64,000 nucleotides of DNA. It comes from Microcebus murinus. Lineage: Eukaryota; Chordata; Mammalia; Primates; Cheirogaleidae. The stretch lies in NCBI RefSeq assembly GCF_040939455.1, contig NC_134113.1, positions 10,836,501 through 10,900,500 of the forward strand, read 5' to 3'. Below, one piece after another: positions 12,736-24,700 of the stretch (positions are counted from its first letter, which is position 1; every line of letters begins with the position of its first letter). The notes under the pieces are model-generated. The model saw only the letters and a program-made list of their open reading frames with translations. It did not search any database and was not told where the DNA came from. The position numbers were made by a program, and so were the translations under genes.

Positions 12736-15700
12736 CTGGAATGAGAGTTGGAGAAAAGATTTCCAGGCTGGACCGGCCGTCAAGGGGATCTGGTCGCCCA
12801 GGGCTGCAATCAGGGGCGTGGGGCTCCCAGGGAGGTGGCAGCCTGCTCTGCCACAGCGGAAGGGCCAGGTGACCCCAGCAAGGGCCGAGCCCTGGTGAGA
12901 GCCTCACCAGCCTAGCCCAGCGGCCCGTGGGCACTGGGAAGGGTGAGGCCTTGAACCAGGAGTGCAGAGTCTTCACAATTGTACCCCAAAGTGTCCCTGG
13001 ACCCCTCTCCTGGCTCCCATTGGAGACCCTCTGGAGGAGGGAAAAGAGCGTGGGGTGGGGCCAGCAGGCCTCCTTGCCGGCCCCACTCTGTTCCCACTGG
13101 CTGTGTAGCCCGGGGCAAGTCCCTCCCCTCTCTGGGCCTCAGTTTCCTCATCTGTAAAATGGAGATGAGAATGGGTCTGGCTCACAGGGCTGCTGCAAGG
13201 CCAGGGTGAGAAGACCCTGCAAGTGTCCAGGACACGGCCCCCGGCCCAGCGGCCACGCTGTCTTCCTCTGGCTGACAGGTCTTGCCCTCACTGATGTCGC
13301 TGGCTGGTGCAGAGTCAAGCCTGAGCAGGTTTGTCACCTTGCCCCTTCCCAGGTGCCCTTTCCCTGCTTCTCTCTCCAGTCAGTGGCCACATCAGCATCT
13401 CTCGCCTGGACTGGATGACAGCACCTGTCCCTCCATCGCCCGCCTGGGCACTTTGGAAGCAGCCCCTACACTGTGGCCTTCCTCAGCTGGCCACCCCTCC
13501 ACTGTTTCCCAGTCTGTGGCTCCCCAGGGCCCCCGGGAGAAACCAGAGCCTGTTGCCATGGCAACCGCGGCCTTGCCATCCTCTGCAGCCTCAGCACCCA
13601 CACTGCCCGGCCTCACCTGGACTCTGGGATGCTGTCCCCCAGGTGGGCCACCTGCCGACTGGCCCTCTTGTCCTTGTCCACACTGGCCCTTCCGCCTGGA
13701 AAGCCCCGGCCTCCACCTCCACCAGGCCCTCCCCAAGGCCACTTTGGGGAGTGGTGCCAACAAGGGCGCCTACTGCACGCCGGGTCTGCGCAAGAGCCTC
13801 ACGCGCAACACCTCGCTTGATCCTCCCAGCAACCCCGCGCTGGCCTCTCCCTCCACTGCGTCCCCGCAGGAAGTGCCCTTGGAATGCGGGTGGCAGGGGG
13901 TTGCAGGCCAGAAACACAAGGGAGAATCCTTTACAGACAAGGGGACAAGACCCAAGAGAAGCAGGGCTTCTGGAAGGTGACACGGAGCCGTCCCCATGGC
14001 CTGGCAGTGCTTACCGGATGGACGCGATCCACTGGTCGCGCTCCTCGGCACTGGAGGCCGAGATCCGGTAGGACTCGTGCTTGCCCTCCACCACTTTGCC
14101 GTCGCCGTCCGTCTTGCAGGCCTTTATCTTCTGGCCCCGGCAGCCGGGGTTGTAGAGCTCCAGGCAGAACTGCGGGGAGGGGTGGGTGAGGGCGGGCAGG
14201 CTCAGAGAGGACCAGACACTGGGCAGACAAGCAGCCGGTGTCCCCGCTGCAGGACCCGTCCCCCCCCCACTTGTTTGCTCCCTGTGACAGGCGGAGGGGC
14301 AGGAGCGCTGACTCTGTGTCAGGCTCGACCTAAATCCACCATTCTCCCTAAAATCCCTGTGTGACTGGCGGGGACACTGAGGCTCAGAAAGAAGTGACTG
14401 ACTCAAGGTCATCCAGCCAGTGTCAAAGGCAAGCTCGAGAGACCACTGAGGACGGCCATGCCCTTTTGTTGACACCACCCCTCCCCGTGGTCCACGGCCC
14501 CCACGGGGACAGGAGGGCAGCCCGAGCCATGCGGAATGCGTGGGGGCGCAGTCCTGCTGCCGGCAGGGCCTGGCCCAGCCGCCCGTCCCCTGCCCTGTGT
14601 GGGAAGCTCCCCAGCAGCTCGGGTCCGGCCCCACCCGAGACGTACTGGCTTCTTGGGGTCGTCCACCTTCTGCACAGAGAGGTTCTCCAGGGGTATGATT
14701 CCCCGTGGCTCCTTGTCCTGCAGGGAGAGGGAAGGAAGGTCAGGGTCAGCAATGGAGCCTTGGGGCCCAGCGCTGGGAGCGAACCTGTGGGGTTCCCCAA
14801 ACCCAAAGAGGAGCGCGCCCTTCATCCAAGACTTTTCCAGCTGTGGGGGTGGGGCAGGGCAGCATGAGCAGAGCTCTGGCTGGGATTAGAAGACCTGGGT
14901 TTAAGCCTGGGCTCTGCCTTGGCCCTGGGCCCTTGGCCCAGCCTTTCCTCTTCTTTGCACCTCAATTTTCCTTATCTGTAAAATGGGCACGAGGTGGACT
15001 GAATGATCTCAAAGGGTTCCAAGCTCTGCTAGTCAATTGCTAAGTAGGAGTTGGGAGTGGGGCTGGGCAGGGGGCGGGCAGGGACCCCTGCTCACGGTGG
15101 TGAACTCGAAGTAGTAGAGGCAGTTGTCGGTCAGGATGAACCAGCGCCGTTTCCACGTCTTCACGCGGCCCCCTGCGAAGGCCAATAGGTAGCAGGTTAG
15201 TCCTCCCCCTGGGCCGCTGACGCCCCCTCCAGGGACCAGCAGGGCCCGGCTGCTTCCCCTGGGCCCCCTCCTGAGCCCCCTAGCCCCTGCCCAGCACGAT
15301 TTTCCCCACGTCCATCCTTTCCTCACACAAAAGCCTTAGCTGCTCTTGCCGCCTCCAGGCCGCCCGGGGCTGCTGGAGCCGGCATTCGGGGCTCCTCCCT
15401 GGTCAGGTCCTGGGCGCAGTGGCTGGCCGTTCCCTGCTCTTTCCTTTCCCTGGGTTCATCCCTTCGCCTGCTCCCTGCCTGGCACGGTGCTAAGCATTTC
15501 ATCTTTGATGTGCCAGGCTCTATTCTAGAGGTTTTCAATACTGGTTACTTATTCATCTTCATAACCACCTGCGAGGAGGGGACTGTGGTCACCCCATCTT
15601 ACAGATGAGGAGACTGAGCCCAGGCAGGTTAAGTCGTCTGCCCGATGTCCTGCAGCAGCGCTGGGATTTGGACACTAGTGTCCTTGTTCCAGAGCCCCAT

Positions 15701-18700
15701 TGTTGGCCATTTTGCTACACATTTAGCCCTCAAGGGGATCACTGTCCCCATCCCATAGCTGCAGAAACGGGCCGAGGCACCTGGCCACCAGCATCCGGGT
15801 GGAGGAGCTGGGGTTTGAACCAGGGCTGCAGGCATAGAGCCTCTCTCCTGCCTGAGTCAGGATGTGTGACTCAGAGCTCGCAGGGGCTGAGAGCAGGCGG
15901 GTGGGCAGGACAGGAGGCCGAGTGGTCTGCAGAGCTAGGCCGGGGAGTGGGTGAGGAGGGACGCCAAGGCTGGGGGCGTTTGGGGGCAGGGGCAGGACTG
16001 GCACGACACTTGGCGCACAGTAGGTGCCGGAGCTCTGCACAGCGGGGGCCTGCCCAGGCCGAGCCCCTGCTTCAACGTGGGGCATCTTTCCTCGCCTGCC
16101 TTGGAGGCACTGTCTGTCCCTGGCTGGGCTGTCCCTGCTGGGGAAGCTTCCGGAAGTGTGTGTGGAGGAGGCAGGGGCAGATGGCCAGGTGCCGGGGTTC
16201 CCCTGCTGGACTCTGCTGCCGCCCCACCCCCCCTGCTCTCTGCAGGGTGGAGGCCCTCCCTGCCCCCCTGCCCCCAGCTAGCTTGAGGCGAGGCTCCCCT
16301 GAGCCACATCCTGCTGCCCTCCTTCTCCCTCCCTCAGGGACACCCCACCCTCTGTCCCCACAAAGCTGCCAATTGCTGGCTGTATGGCCTTGGGCAGGTG
16401 GCCTGGCTTCACGGAGCCTTGGAAAGGCTGCCCAGAGCCCGGCTGTCCTGGCGACCAGCACCCTGCCTGCACTTAGTAGGTCCTGAACAAACGGTACTTC
16501 CCTCTAAGACTCCTGTCCCCACCCTCGGGGAGAGAAGCAGAACTGCAGTTGGGGGGCTTGTCGGTGGCTCCGTGTGCCTCTTGTGCCCCCCACATAGCTC
16601 ACCCCCCCCCTCCCCTGGCTGGATGGGGCGGGCAGACTGCTGCCCGGGGGTCAGCAGACCTGGGGCCGGGGCTCCACCCCCGAGGCTGCCCGTGAGCAGC
16701 TGTGCGCGTGCCAGCGTGTGCCCGCGCGTGCCAGCGTGTGCCCGCGCATGCGTGTGTGTATGTCGGGGCGTGTGCCCGGCGGCCTCTCACCCAGCTTGAG
16801 CAGCCAGCCCTCCCGGTCCGGGTTGAAGAAGGTGTGAGTGAGGTCGTTGCCGTCGTCCTCGGGGATGGAGAAGGGCTCGCTCTTGATGCTGTCGAAGAGG
16901 TTCTGTCCCGAGAGAAGGGGGAGGGCCTGGCTGTGAGTCACCTGAGTCCAGGGCCTGGGCCTGGCCCGTGTGGCCTGGAGAGGTCACGCCCCTCTGGGCA
17001 AACTCTTTCTTCACTGGTCACCAGTTAGCTCCTCGTGGCCCCTGGGCCCTTCCTTCGGAGCCTTCCCTGGTCCCCATCGGTGCTTCCCCTCTGCCTGCGC
17101 CTGGCCTGGCCACCCAATATCGTGCCTCCCCCTGCGCAGGGGGGAGGGGGAGCAGAGTGAGCAGGGCCGGCACCTCAGGCACGTGTGTTCACACACGCAC
17201 ACGTGCACACATGCACACGCACACGCACAGCGGCCAGAGTGAGCACCTCCTTGGGCAAAGGCCACGGGAGGAGGCCCCTTGTTTCTGCCAAGCTGGGCAG
17301 CAGAGACTCCCAGATACACCTGGGTTGAGGGGCCCCAAGGAGCTAGCGGGGGGAGGGGTTGGCTGATCCGAGTTGAGAGGCCCGCTTGAAGGAGAGCCCC
17401 AAGGTGGGGTGCTGAGTGGCTCTCAAGGGCCCCTCTCCTCTGGGTGGGCAGGGGTGGGGTGTGGGGAGTTCCCAGAAAGCAGACTTTAGTTCGCCATGGA
17501 AGCCTTTCTGGCAGTGCGAGCTGGTGAAATGTGGAAGCAGCAGCCTTGTAGGGTAATGAGCTCTTTGTCACTGGAGGCATGCAAGCCAGGGATGGGACCT
17601 CCCTGTGGGCAAGGTGGGGATGCTGGAGCCGCATCACCCCTGTGTGCTTTGAATCACCCGCCAGGAGGCATTGCGTTCCATGAACAACCTGCCCAGATTT
17701 CCAAGTGTTTGGAAAAACATTCCAAACTGTCTGCTTAGTAGAGCCAGACACAATGTTGTTTGAGATAATGAAATCATTTCCTTTTGTTGTATTTGTGTGT
17801 GGTGCTGTTCTGATGGTTTCTTTAAGATTTTAAATGCAATTGTCACAAGTACTGTTCGATTCTCCCGGAGTGTCAGAAATGGTGCTTGCTGCTTCCGTAA
17901 GTCCCTGTCTCTGACCAGAGAGTGCGCTCAGGGGCCTGCAGTGAGGGACAGGCCGGAAGCGGGTTTCCCTGAGCTCAGCCTGGCGGTGGTGGCGTGGAGG
18001 TGGGGAAGACGGTGACCAGTTCTCTTTTGGGAACCCCCACACCTGCTCCCAGCCGGGCCCAGCCTCGCCCTGGGCACTCCCAGGTGGCTCTGGCTGGCCG
18101 AACGAGGGCCTGGGGCCGGAAGACCCAGCAGCGAAGCTGTCGGCACAGACGGACGTTTGGAAGGCCCAGCCAGGGAGGTGTGTGTTGGGGGGGTCAGACA
18201 GGGGGGCCTCAGCCCCCACAAAACCCACAGGAGGACCCGGCAGCTTCTGTGGTCGCCGTATCAGCCTGCACACTCCGCCCCCACAAGAAAACGGCTCGGC
18301 TCGCCCACGTTTCCTGTGCCTTGTAAACACCAGCCTGCCCTGTAAGAAAACGCTCGGCTGTCTCCTGGCTGGGTGGACGTGCAGAATTACAAGGGCCCCT
18401 TCCAGCGGCCCTGCTGGCCTTGTCTCTGTCCCCCATCTCCCCAGCTCTCCTCCGGGGGTCACCGCCCCTCTGCTTTCTGTCTAGATTGCTGGAGGTGGGT
18501 GGGAGGGGGTAGCCACTCACCATTCCCCACCTCCAGGCCCACGAGGGGGTGAATGACTCACTCATTTCTTCCTGCTCACCACAGTTCAGGGAGGGACATG
18601 TAGCCCAAGTCTGCCAATGAGCCTTAACCTCAGGACTTTAGTTTAGACTGCCGAGAAGGAGGACCGCTAAGCAGACTGGAAGCCTGGGCCATCTCTGCCA

Positions 18701-21700
18701 CGCCGAAGAGGGAAACCAACGAGGAGGAGGGGGTCACTGAGCGAGAGAATGACCGGATTGAGCCCTGATGTCCATGGGCACCTGGATCTAGCCGAGCCTG
18801 AAGCCAATATGGCTACAAGCAAATGGAACTCTGATCTTTTCAGTGACCTGAGTTGAGATTCCCCCAGCCAGGGAGTAACTGGCAGCTGGGAAATGCAGCC
18901 AAGCCCTCCATCCCCAAATCTTGCCTCTGGTCTCTGCAGAGGGAAGGGCTCAGGACCCCTCACAAACTAGGAGACCCGGCCAGCTACTTACTTCTCTTGG
19001 AGCACTCCTTAATGAGAACACAAGGTACTTCGGACTGTGCCCAGCACACGGGCCATTCTGACCGAGAGGCTTGGACGAGGACCCACGAGGTCCAGGGCTG
19101 CCCACAGCAGAAGATGCCCAGAAATGGGAGAATGTTCTCTTGCCCAGGCCTCAGTTTCCCCACCTGTAACTCCGGAGGGTGGAGTTCTTAGCCCCCTCGC
19201 CTCCTTCCCCTCTTCCCCCGGCTCCCTCTCCCAGCAGCTCTCAGGGGGGGCGATTCCTCTCCTAGCTTTTCTCAGATGCCTCCCGAGTGCCAGGTGCTCC
19301 ACTGCTTCTCCGGAAAACAGGGTGAGGTCAGCGTGAGCAGCCCACTTCTCGGATGAGGAAACTGAGGCTCACACCCGAGGTCGAGAAGCCATAAAGGCAG
19401 AGCTGGGCTAGGGTCTCCCATCCTGAGAGTCCAGCCCCTGCACCTTTGCCCGAGCCTCTGGGGTGCTGTGCTCCGGCCCCATGTGGACGGCCAGGACAAG
19501 ACCTGCTTAACCCGCCTGTCCCCCGCTGCCACCAAGCACCCCTCCACAGCCTTTACCAGCTCACACCGCCGTGGTCCTTGTGCCCTTGGGACGGCCTCTC
19601 TTTATGTAAGATATCTGTGTAAATTTAATTTTGCAATTTAGGCCACGTAAAAGCATTATGTGTCCTTCTCATGGGCTGGCCCAAGCTGGAGTCACTGCGT
19701 GGAGAATCCTTGTGCAGAGTGGTGAACGTGGACTATCTGACGGTGCTTCAGGCTGAGCCCTTGCTTTACCTATGGGGACAGTGAGGGCCAGAGAAAGCGG
19801 GAAGACCCCCAAATCCACGCGGCCACCTGTGAATGTCGTGGATGGCACGGAGCAGGCCTGTGTGGTTCTCTCTACGCCCTAGGAAGCTTCAGGATCAGTC
19901 AGCCGTGCCACCTGCACCGGGCACTTTGCTAAACACCTTCCCTTTCTACCGGGAGCCAGAGAGGTCAAGCCACTTCCTAACGTCCCACAGGCAGAAAGGG
20001 GGCGGCCAGGCCTGGATGTGGTTCTGATGGGCCGGTGTGCTGTTCTTTCCCCTCCAGCCCGGCTCTCCGGGCACCGAAGAGGATAATAGGCCCTTCCCAG
20101 ACCTCCCAGGCAGGTTTTGAAGCTAAATTGGGATAATAGAAGCCACAGTTCTGTACAGATGTAGTGCGCTGTTATTAACAAAAGGCTTGGATTGGGAAAG
20201 TACCCAAGGCGGCTCTGCAGAAGGCCCACTGGGCTGAAGGCAGGAGTGGCCCGAGATCCCACAGGACCATGCTGGGGAGGAATTAACCCATTGTCTGCCA
20301 GACCAGGTGCGCCCAGCATGGCTCCGAGATGACCCCGAATGGGGTGCGTTAGCGATTCTCAAAGGTCTCTTATGTTTCGGGCATCTTACTAAGTGCTGGG
20401 CTTTTTTCATTATTAATTGTTCTTAATGGTGACATTAGCCACATTAGAGCCTGTGTGATGTACCTGGCACAGGCTTTGCCCTTTGCATTTAAAAAAATTA
20501 CTACCCACTGCCGTTCTCTGACACAGGCATTATTATCTCTGTTCTCCTGGTGGAGGGAACAGTGGCTCAGACCCCAGTGAGTCATTGCCCAAGGTCACCC
20601 CGCATGTAAATGGCCGAGCTGGGACTTGACCTGAGCTCCAACCAGTTCTCAGGTCCTCATTCTACGTGGTGGCCCCTTCGTGGCAAACTTCCTCTCTGGG
20701 GGCCAGTGTGGGCCGTGGGCTAAGGGCGAGGCAGTTCTCAGACTTAGGGGAACCAGCATCATTCCAGACCCAGGCTCCAGCCCTGTTTTTGAGGCAGGAA
20801 GTATACAGACGGCACTGAGCTGGGAGGGTGGTGTTCATGCCCCTCCTCGCCTCCCTGCTGGGCTCCAACTATGGAGGGGACTGAAGCTCTCTTGAGCTCT
20901 CAGATGTCTCTGGTCCTTGAAATGAACTGTCCGTTCATTTTTGCTAAGGAGGCTCTGAGTCTCTCCCTCCTGTGACCATAGATTGCTCCGGGCTCAGTCC
21001 TGTCAGTAGAAAATAGTTAAACTGTCCTTAGACACCCTGGCCCTGCCTTGCCACCCATCACTGTCCGCACACATCCACACCTCGCCAGCCACACTGGGTG
21101 CCCCTGCCCTCCCGGCCAGGCCAGGCCTGGGTTCTGACTGTTTCTTCTTTCTAGAATGTCCTTTCCCTGTTCTCCTCTGGGGATACTCCTGTGCAACCTT
21201 CAAGGCCCAGCTCAGAAATCACCTCCTCTGTGGAGTCTTCCAGGATGCCACCCTTCCCCTGCCACTGGGACAACGGTGGTGTCTTCTGTGTCCCCCCAGC
21301 TATGCTCCCATAGCCCGCATGGCACGGTCACGCTGGGGTGTAATTCGCATGCATTGATGTATGGCTTCCCACCAGACCCTGAACTTGGTCAGGGCCTGGC
21401 ACAGTGGGTGGGGGGACGGGGCAAGGAGACAGGAGGCTGGGGTCCTGCCTGGCTCCCGAGCTAACGCGGGGCTGTGGAAGGCCCTGGTTTCCTCCTCTCT
21501 AAAGGAGTGCGGCGTTTGAGCAGGCTCAGGATTTTCAGCCCTGACATGCTGAGAGTCTAAGGATCTGGGATCCTAAGAAATAGACCTGGGTTGCATGAGG
21601 TGCCCGTTTTGGAAGGTGTGAATGATGGTGCCCAGAGTCTCCCAAAGGCTTAAATCTGGGAGGGCCTCCGGGGTGGGCTGTCTCCAAACCCCTTTTGCCA

Positions 21701-24700
21701 GGTAGGGGCCGCTCCTGGGAGGCCTGTTTCAGGACCAACCTCTTTGTGATGGTCCTTCTCAAGACAGCCGCCCACCTCGGTGGCCCTTCCCGGCAGAGCC
21801 CTCTCTTGGAGTGGCCTGTCTCAGAGGACCCCCTCTCGGGCCATGCACCTGGGGACACCGGGACTGGGCCGGGCGGGCTGCGCCCCTCTTACCCGCAGCT
21901 GCTCCTCAGGCAGGTCGCTGCCGTTGTTGATGCCGCGGTTCATGGACACGAAGCGCTCGAAAGGCGGCCGGTCCCGCACGTTGGGGTTGTGGAGGCTGGT
22001 GTTGAGCATGATGATGGAGAAGGACAGCACGTAGCAGGTGTCTGTGGAGGGGCGGCGGATCACAGTCCTGGCCCTGGCCACTCTCCCCGCCTCTGCTCCG
22101 ACCCCTTCTAGGGGCCAAGAATCTGCCCTGCAAGGCCCTCAAGGTCAACTCTGTCCCCTGGCGTGGAATTCGAGGCCTGGCCTCACCCCCCACTCTTGCT
22201 GGACCCCTGCTCCAAACAAGCCCCAGTGGTCCCATTCCCGAGCCCCTCCCTGCCTTCCCATCCCCCACTCTCCCTCCCACTGGGTCCCTGCGGCTGCCGC
22301 CTCCCCTCCTCTGCCCACTTCAATCCCCTCTCCCTCGGCCCAGCTCCGGGCCGCCTCCCGCAGAGCCCTTCCGGCCCTGCCCACTCTGTTCCCTGCCTCC
22401 TCGGAACTCGAGAACACTCATTGCTGGCAGCACCGTTCAGGGATTAGCCACGTGCCGCTTTGTCACCGTGCTGGCATGGGGCGGGGCGCCCTGAGCTGGT
22501 GCTCCTGTTCCATTATTCAGACGGCCCCGTGCTGGGGAGCCAGGCGGCTGAGGGTTGGGGTGAGGTGGCTGCTCCTGCACCCAGAGCCAGGAAGCGCCCC
22601 ACCTCCCTGACCTTCCGCTCCCCCTCATGGCATTCAGAGGTTCATCGTGGAAGTAGCTCCCTGTTCCGGAGCACCGACGATTCCGCCTCTGATAGCAGTG
22701 GCCCGCGACTGGCGGTGCCCGCCCGAGCCGAGCTCCTTACCCCATGGCCCTCCTGGAAGCAGGTACTGCCGCCACTCCCATCGTACGGACCAGGAAACCG
22801 AGGCCCCGGGAGGTTAAGTTAAATGCCCAAGGTCACAAAATTAAGAAGTAATTGGACCATAATTCCAATCTGGTGCTTTACAAATGCCTTCCCTGCTATC
22901 TACAGGTATTTATTGAGCAACTACTCCATGCTGTGGGCCTGGGAGCCACTGGTGATGGGTCTGATAGGGTCCCTGCCCTTGTGGGGCATTTGGGCTGTGG
23001 AGCTGACAGGGGCCACACGAGCAAACACTAAATTAACATGTAACTGCAAACTAGGGCAAACGCTCTATCTATAGGGTTTGTCTGTGGGCACAGCCGAGAG
23101 GTGGCGTGGCCAGGGACAAGTCACCTCATCTCTCTGAGGCTGTAATTCTATGCTCCAAGAAGGGAGGAGACCACCCCTGACCTCACAGAGCGGACCTACG
23201 GGCTCAGTGACTTTGCACCTGTGAAGCGCTTAGCACACAGCGACTGCTTAATGAACAGAACTGTCATCATTGGCTGTTACAATAACTCTAGATCCAGAGA
23301 AGAGGCCAGGACAAGTTGGTTGTCCTCACCCACCCCATCCTCTGGGTATCTCTGCTTGGATATTTGGTTATCCCCGGGAGAGAGGGGTATGCAGGACTGA
23401 CCTTCGTTGATCTCCTTCTATGCACCTCTGCACCCTATACCATGCCCTGGCTCATTCATGCTTCTGGGGCTTTGTTCAAACTGCAACTCCTGCCAGTAAG
23501 TCCCTTTTCCCCCTTAACCTCCTGGAGAACTCCTATTCATCCTTCAAAACCCTATTCAGACCCCACTTCCTCCAAGAAGTCATTCCAGACCTGCTGATTC
23601 CTCTACCTTTGCCCTCAACAGGGGTTCTGCTGCCTCAGCACCCTGTGCCATCATTTCCTCCTCTCCCAAGGGCCATGTCCTGAGGCAGCCCTGCCAGACA
23701 AGCACCCAGCAGAGGGCCCAACATGGAGTTGGGGCTCAGTGAGGGGGTCGGGGATCCCAGCATCTGGGTGCTTGGGGGGAGCCTGAGAGGGTCTGTGAGA
23801 TCTGTGCCTGGCAGTGCTGAAGGGTCCCAGAGCCCTGGGTCCCACCCCGCTCCCAGCACCTGTGGACTGGAAGACGCCCGGGTTGCAGAGGCAGTATCGC
23901 GTGGCGAAGGTCTCCATCATCCGGTCAATCTTCTGCGCCTCCCCGGGCAGCCGGAAGCTCCACAGGAACTGCCTGGGGGAGCAACAGGCCATGGGCAGGG
24001 GAGGACGGGGCTCTTGGTGGGTCCCCAGACAAGCTGCTCTGCCTGGCCCAGGCCCAGTCTCCTTAACCTGTAAGTGGGAGCACCTGCACCTGTCATCTAG
24101 GGTGACGGGGAAGGGCACGTGGGATTTGCACGTGTGCGTACCAAGCACCCAGAAGGCGTCCAGGAAATGCCTTCTCTCGGAATACGGGGCCAAGCGTGCG
24201 CTCCCGTCTGCCCGTCTGAATCCCAGCACCGACTGCGGCCCATAGGAGGCCTCCCGCCTTGGGTTCGCAGCTGCCTGGCCTGGCCCCGGGCCCTGGCAGG
24301 TGCCTGTCCCTGGCCTGGCCTCTCCTTCTTGGAACCTAAGCTTCTCTCCAGCTCTGGAAGTTGGTGATTTCCACAGCGTCACACTAAGTTCCCCGAGGGC
24401 GAGGGCTGTGCCTGTTCCTCTCGCATCTCTTCCTGGGCCTCGCATAGGCCCGGACGCCTGGGAACTGCTCAGTAGTCACTCACTCACCGCTGAATAAGTG
24501 ATTGAGTGAATGAATGAATGAACATGAGAGACTCCAATGTCACCTACCTCTCTCCCTAAAAGAGGATGGGAGTTGGAGGGCAGGCCACACTACTTGGATA
24601 GTGGTGGCTTCTTCCTTCTCTGTCTTGCAAACTCCTACTCACCCTCCAAAGCCCACATCAGATGCCCCTTCTTGGGAGCTGAGTGAGGGTCCAGGCATTA

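Larger units (their letters stand above)
15173..16790 (-). other. CYTH4: CYTH4 intron 9
   Basis: Phase 1, 1618 bp. Two MIR pieces in minus orientation (15480-15700, 15730-15870) and a GC-rich 20-bp tandem repeat (16704-16743) close to the exon 9 donor. Paralogous cytohesins carry a 3-nt optional exon at this junction; one could not be recognised by eye here. Confidence 0.85.
16903..21892 (-). other. CYTH4: CYTH4 intron 8 (5.0 kb)
   Basis: Phase 0. It holds a 40-nt purine/pyrimidine alternation (17190-17229), a dispersed element (about 17541-17620), an A/T-rich patch (17690-17860), MIR pieces at 19330-19400 and 20370-20650, and an L2 piece at 21130-21400. Nothing is recognised in 18000-19300. 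Confidence 0.85.

Noticed and set aside
13282..14071. Overlapping plus-strand open frames of 232 and 246 codons
   Set aside because: They run antisense over CYTH4 intron 12 and exon 12, are Pro/Ser-rich and have no recognisable motif.
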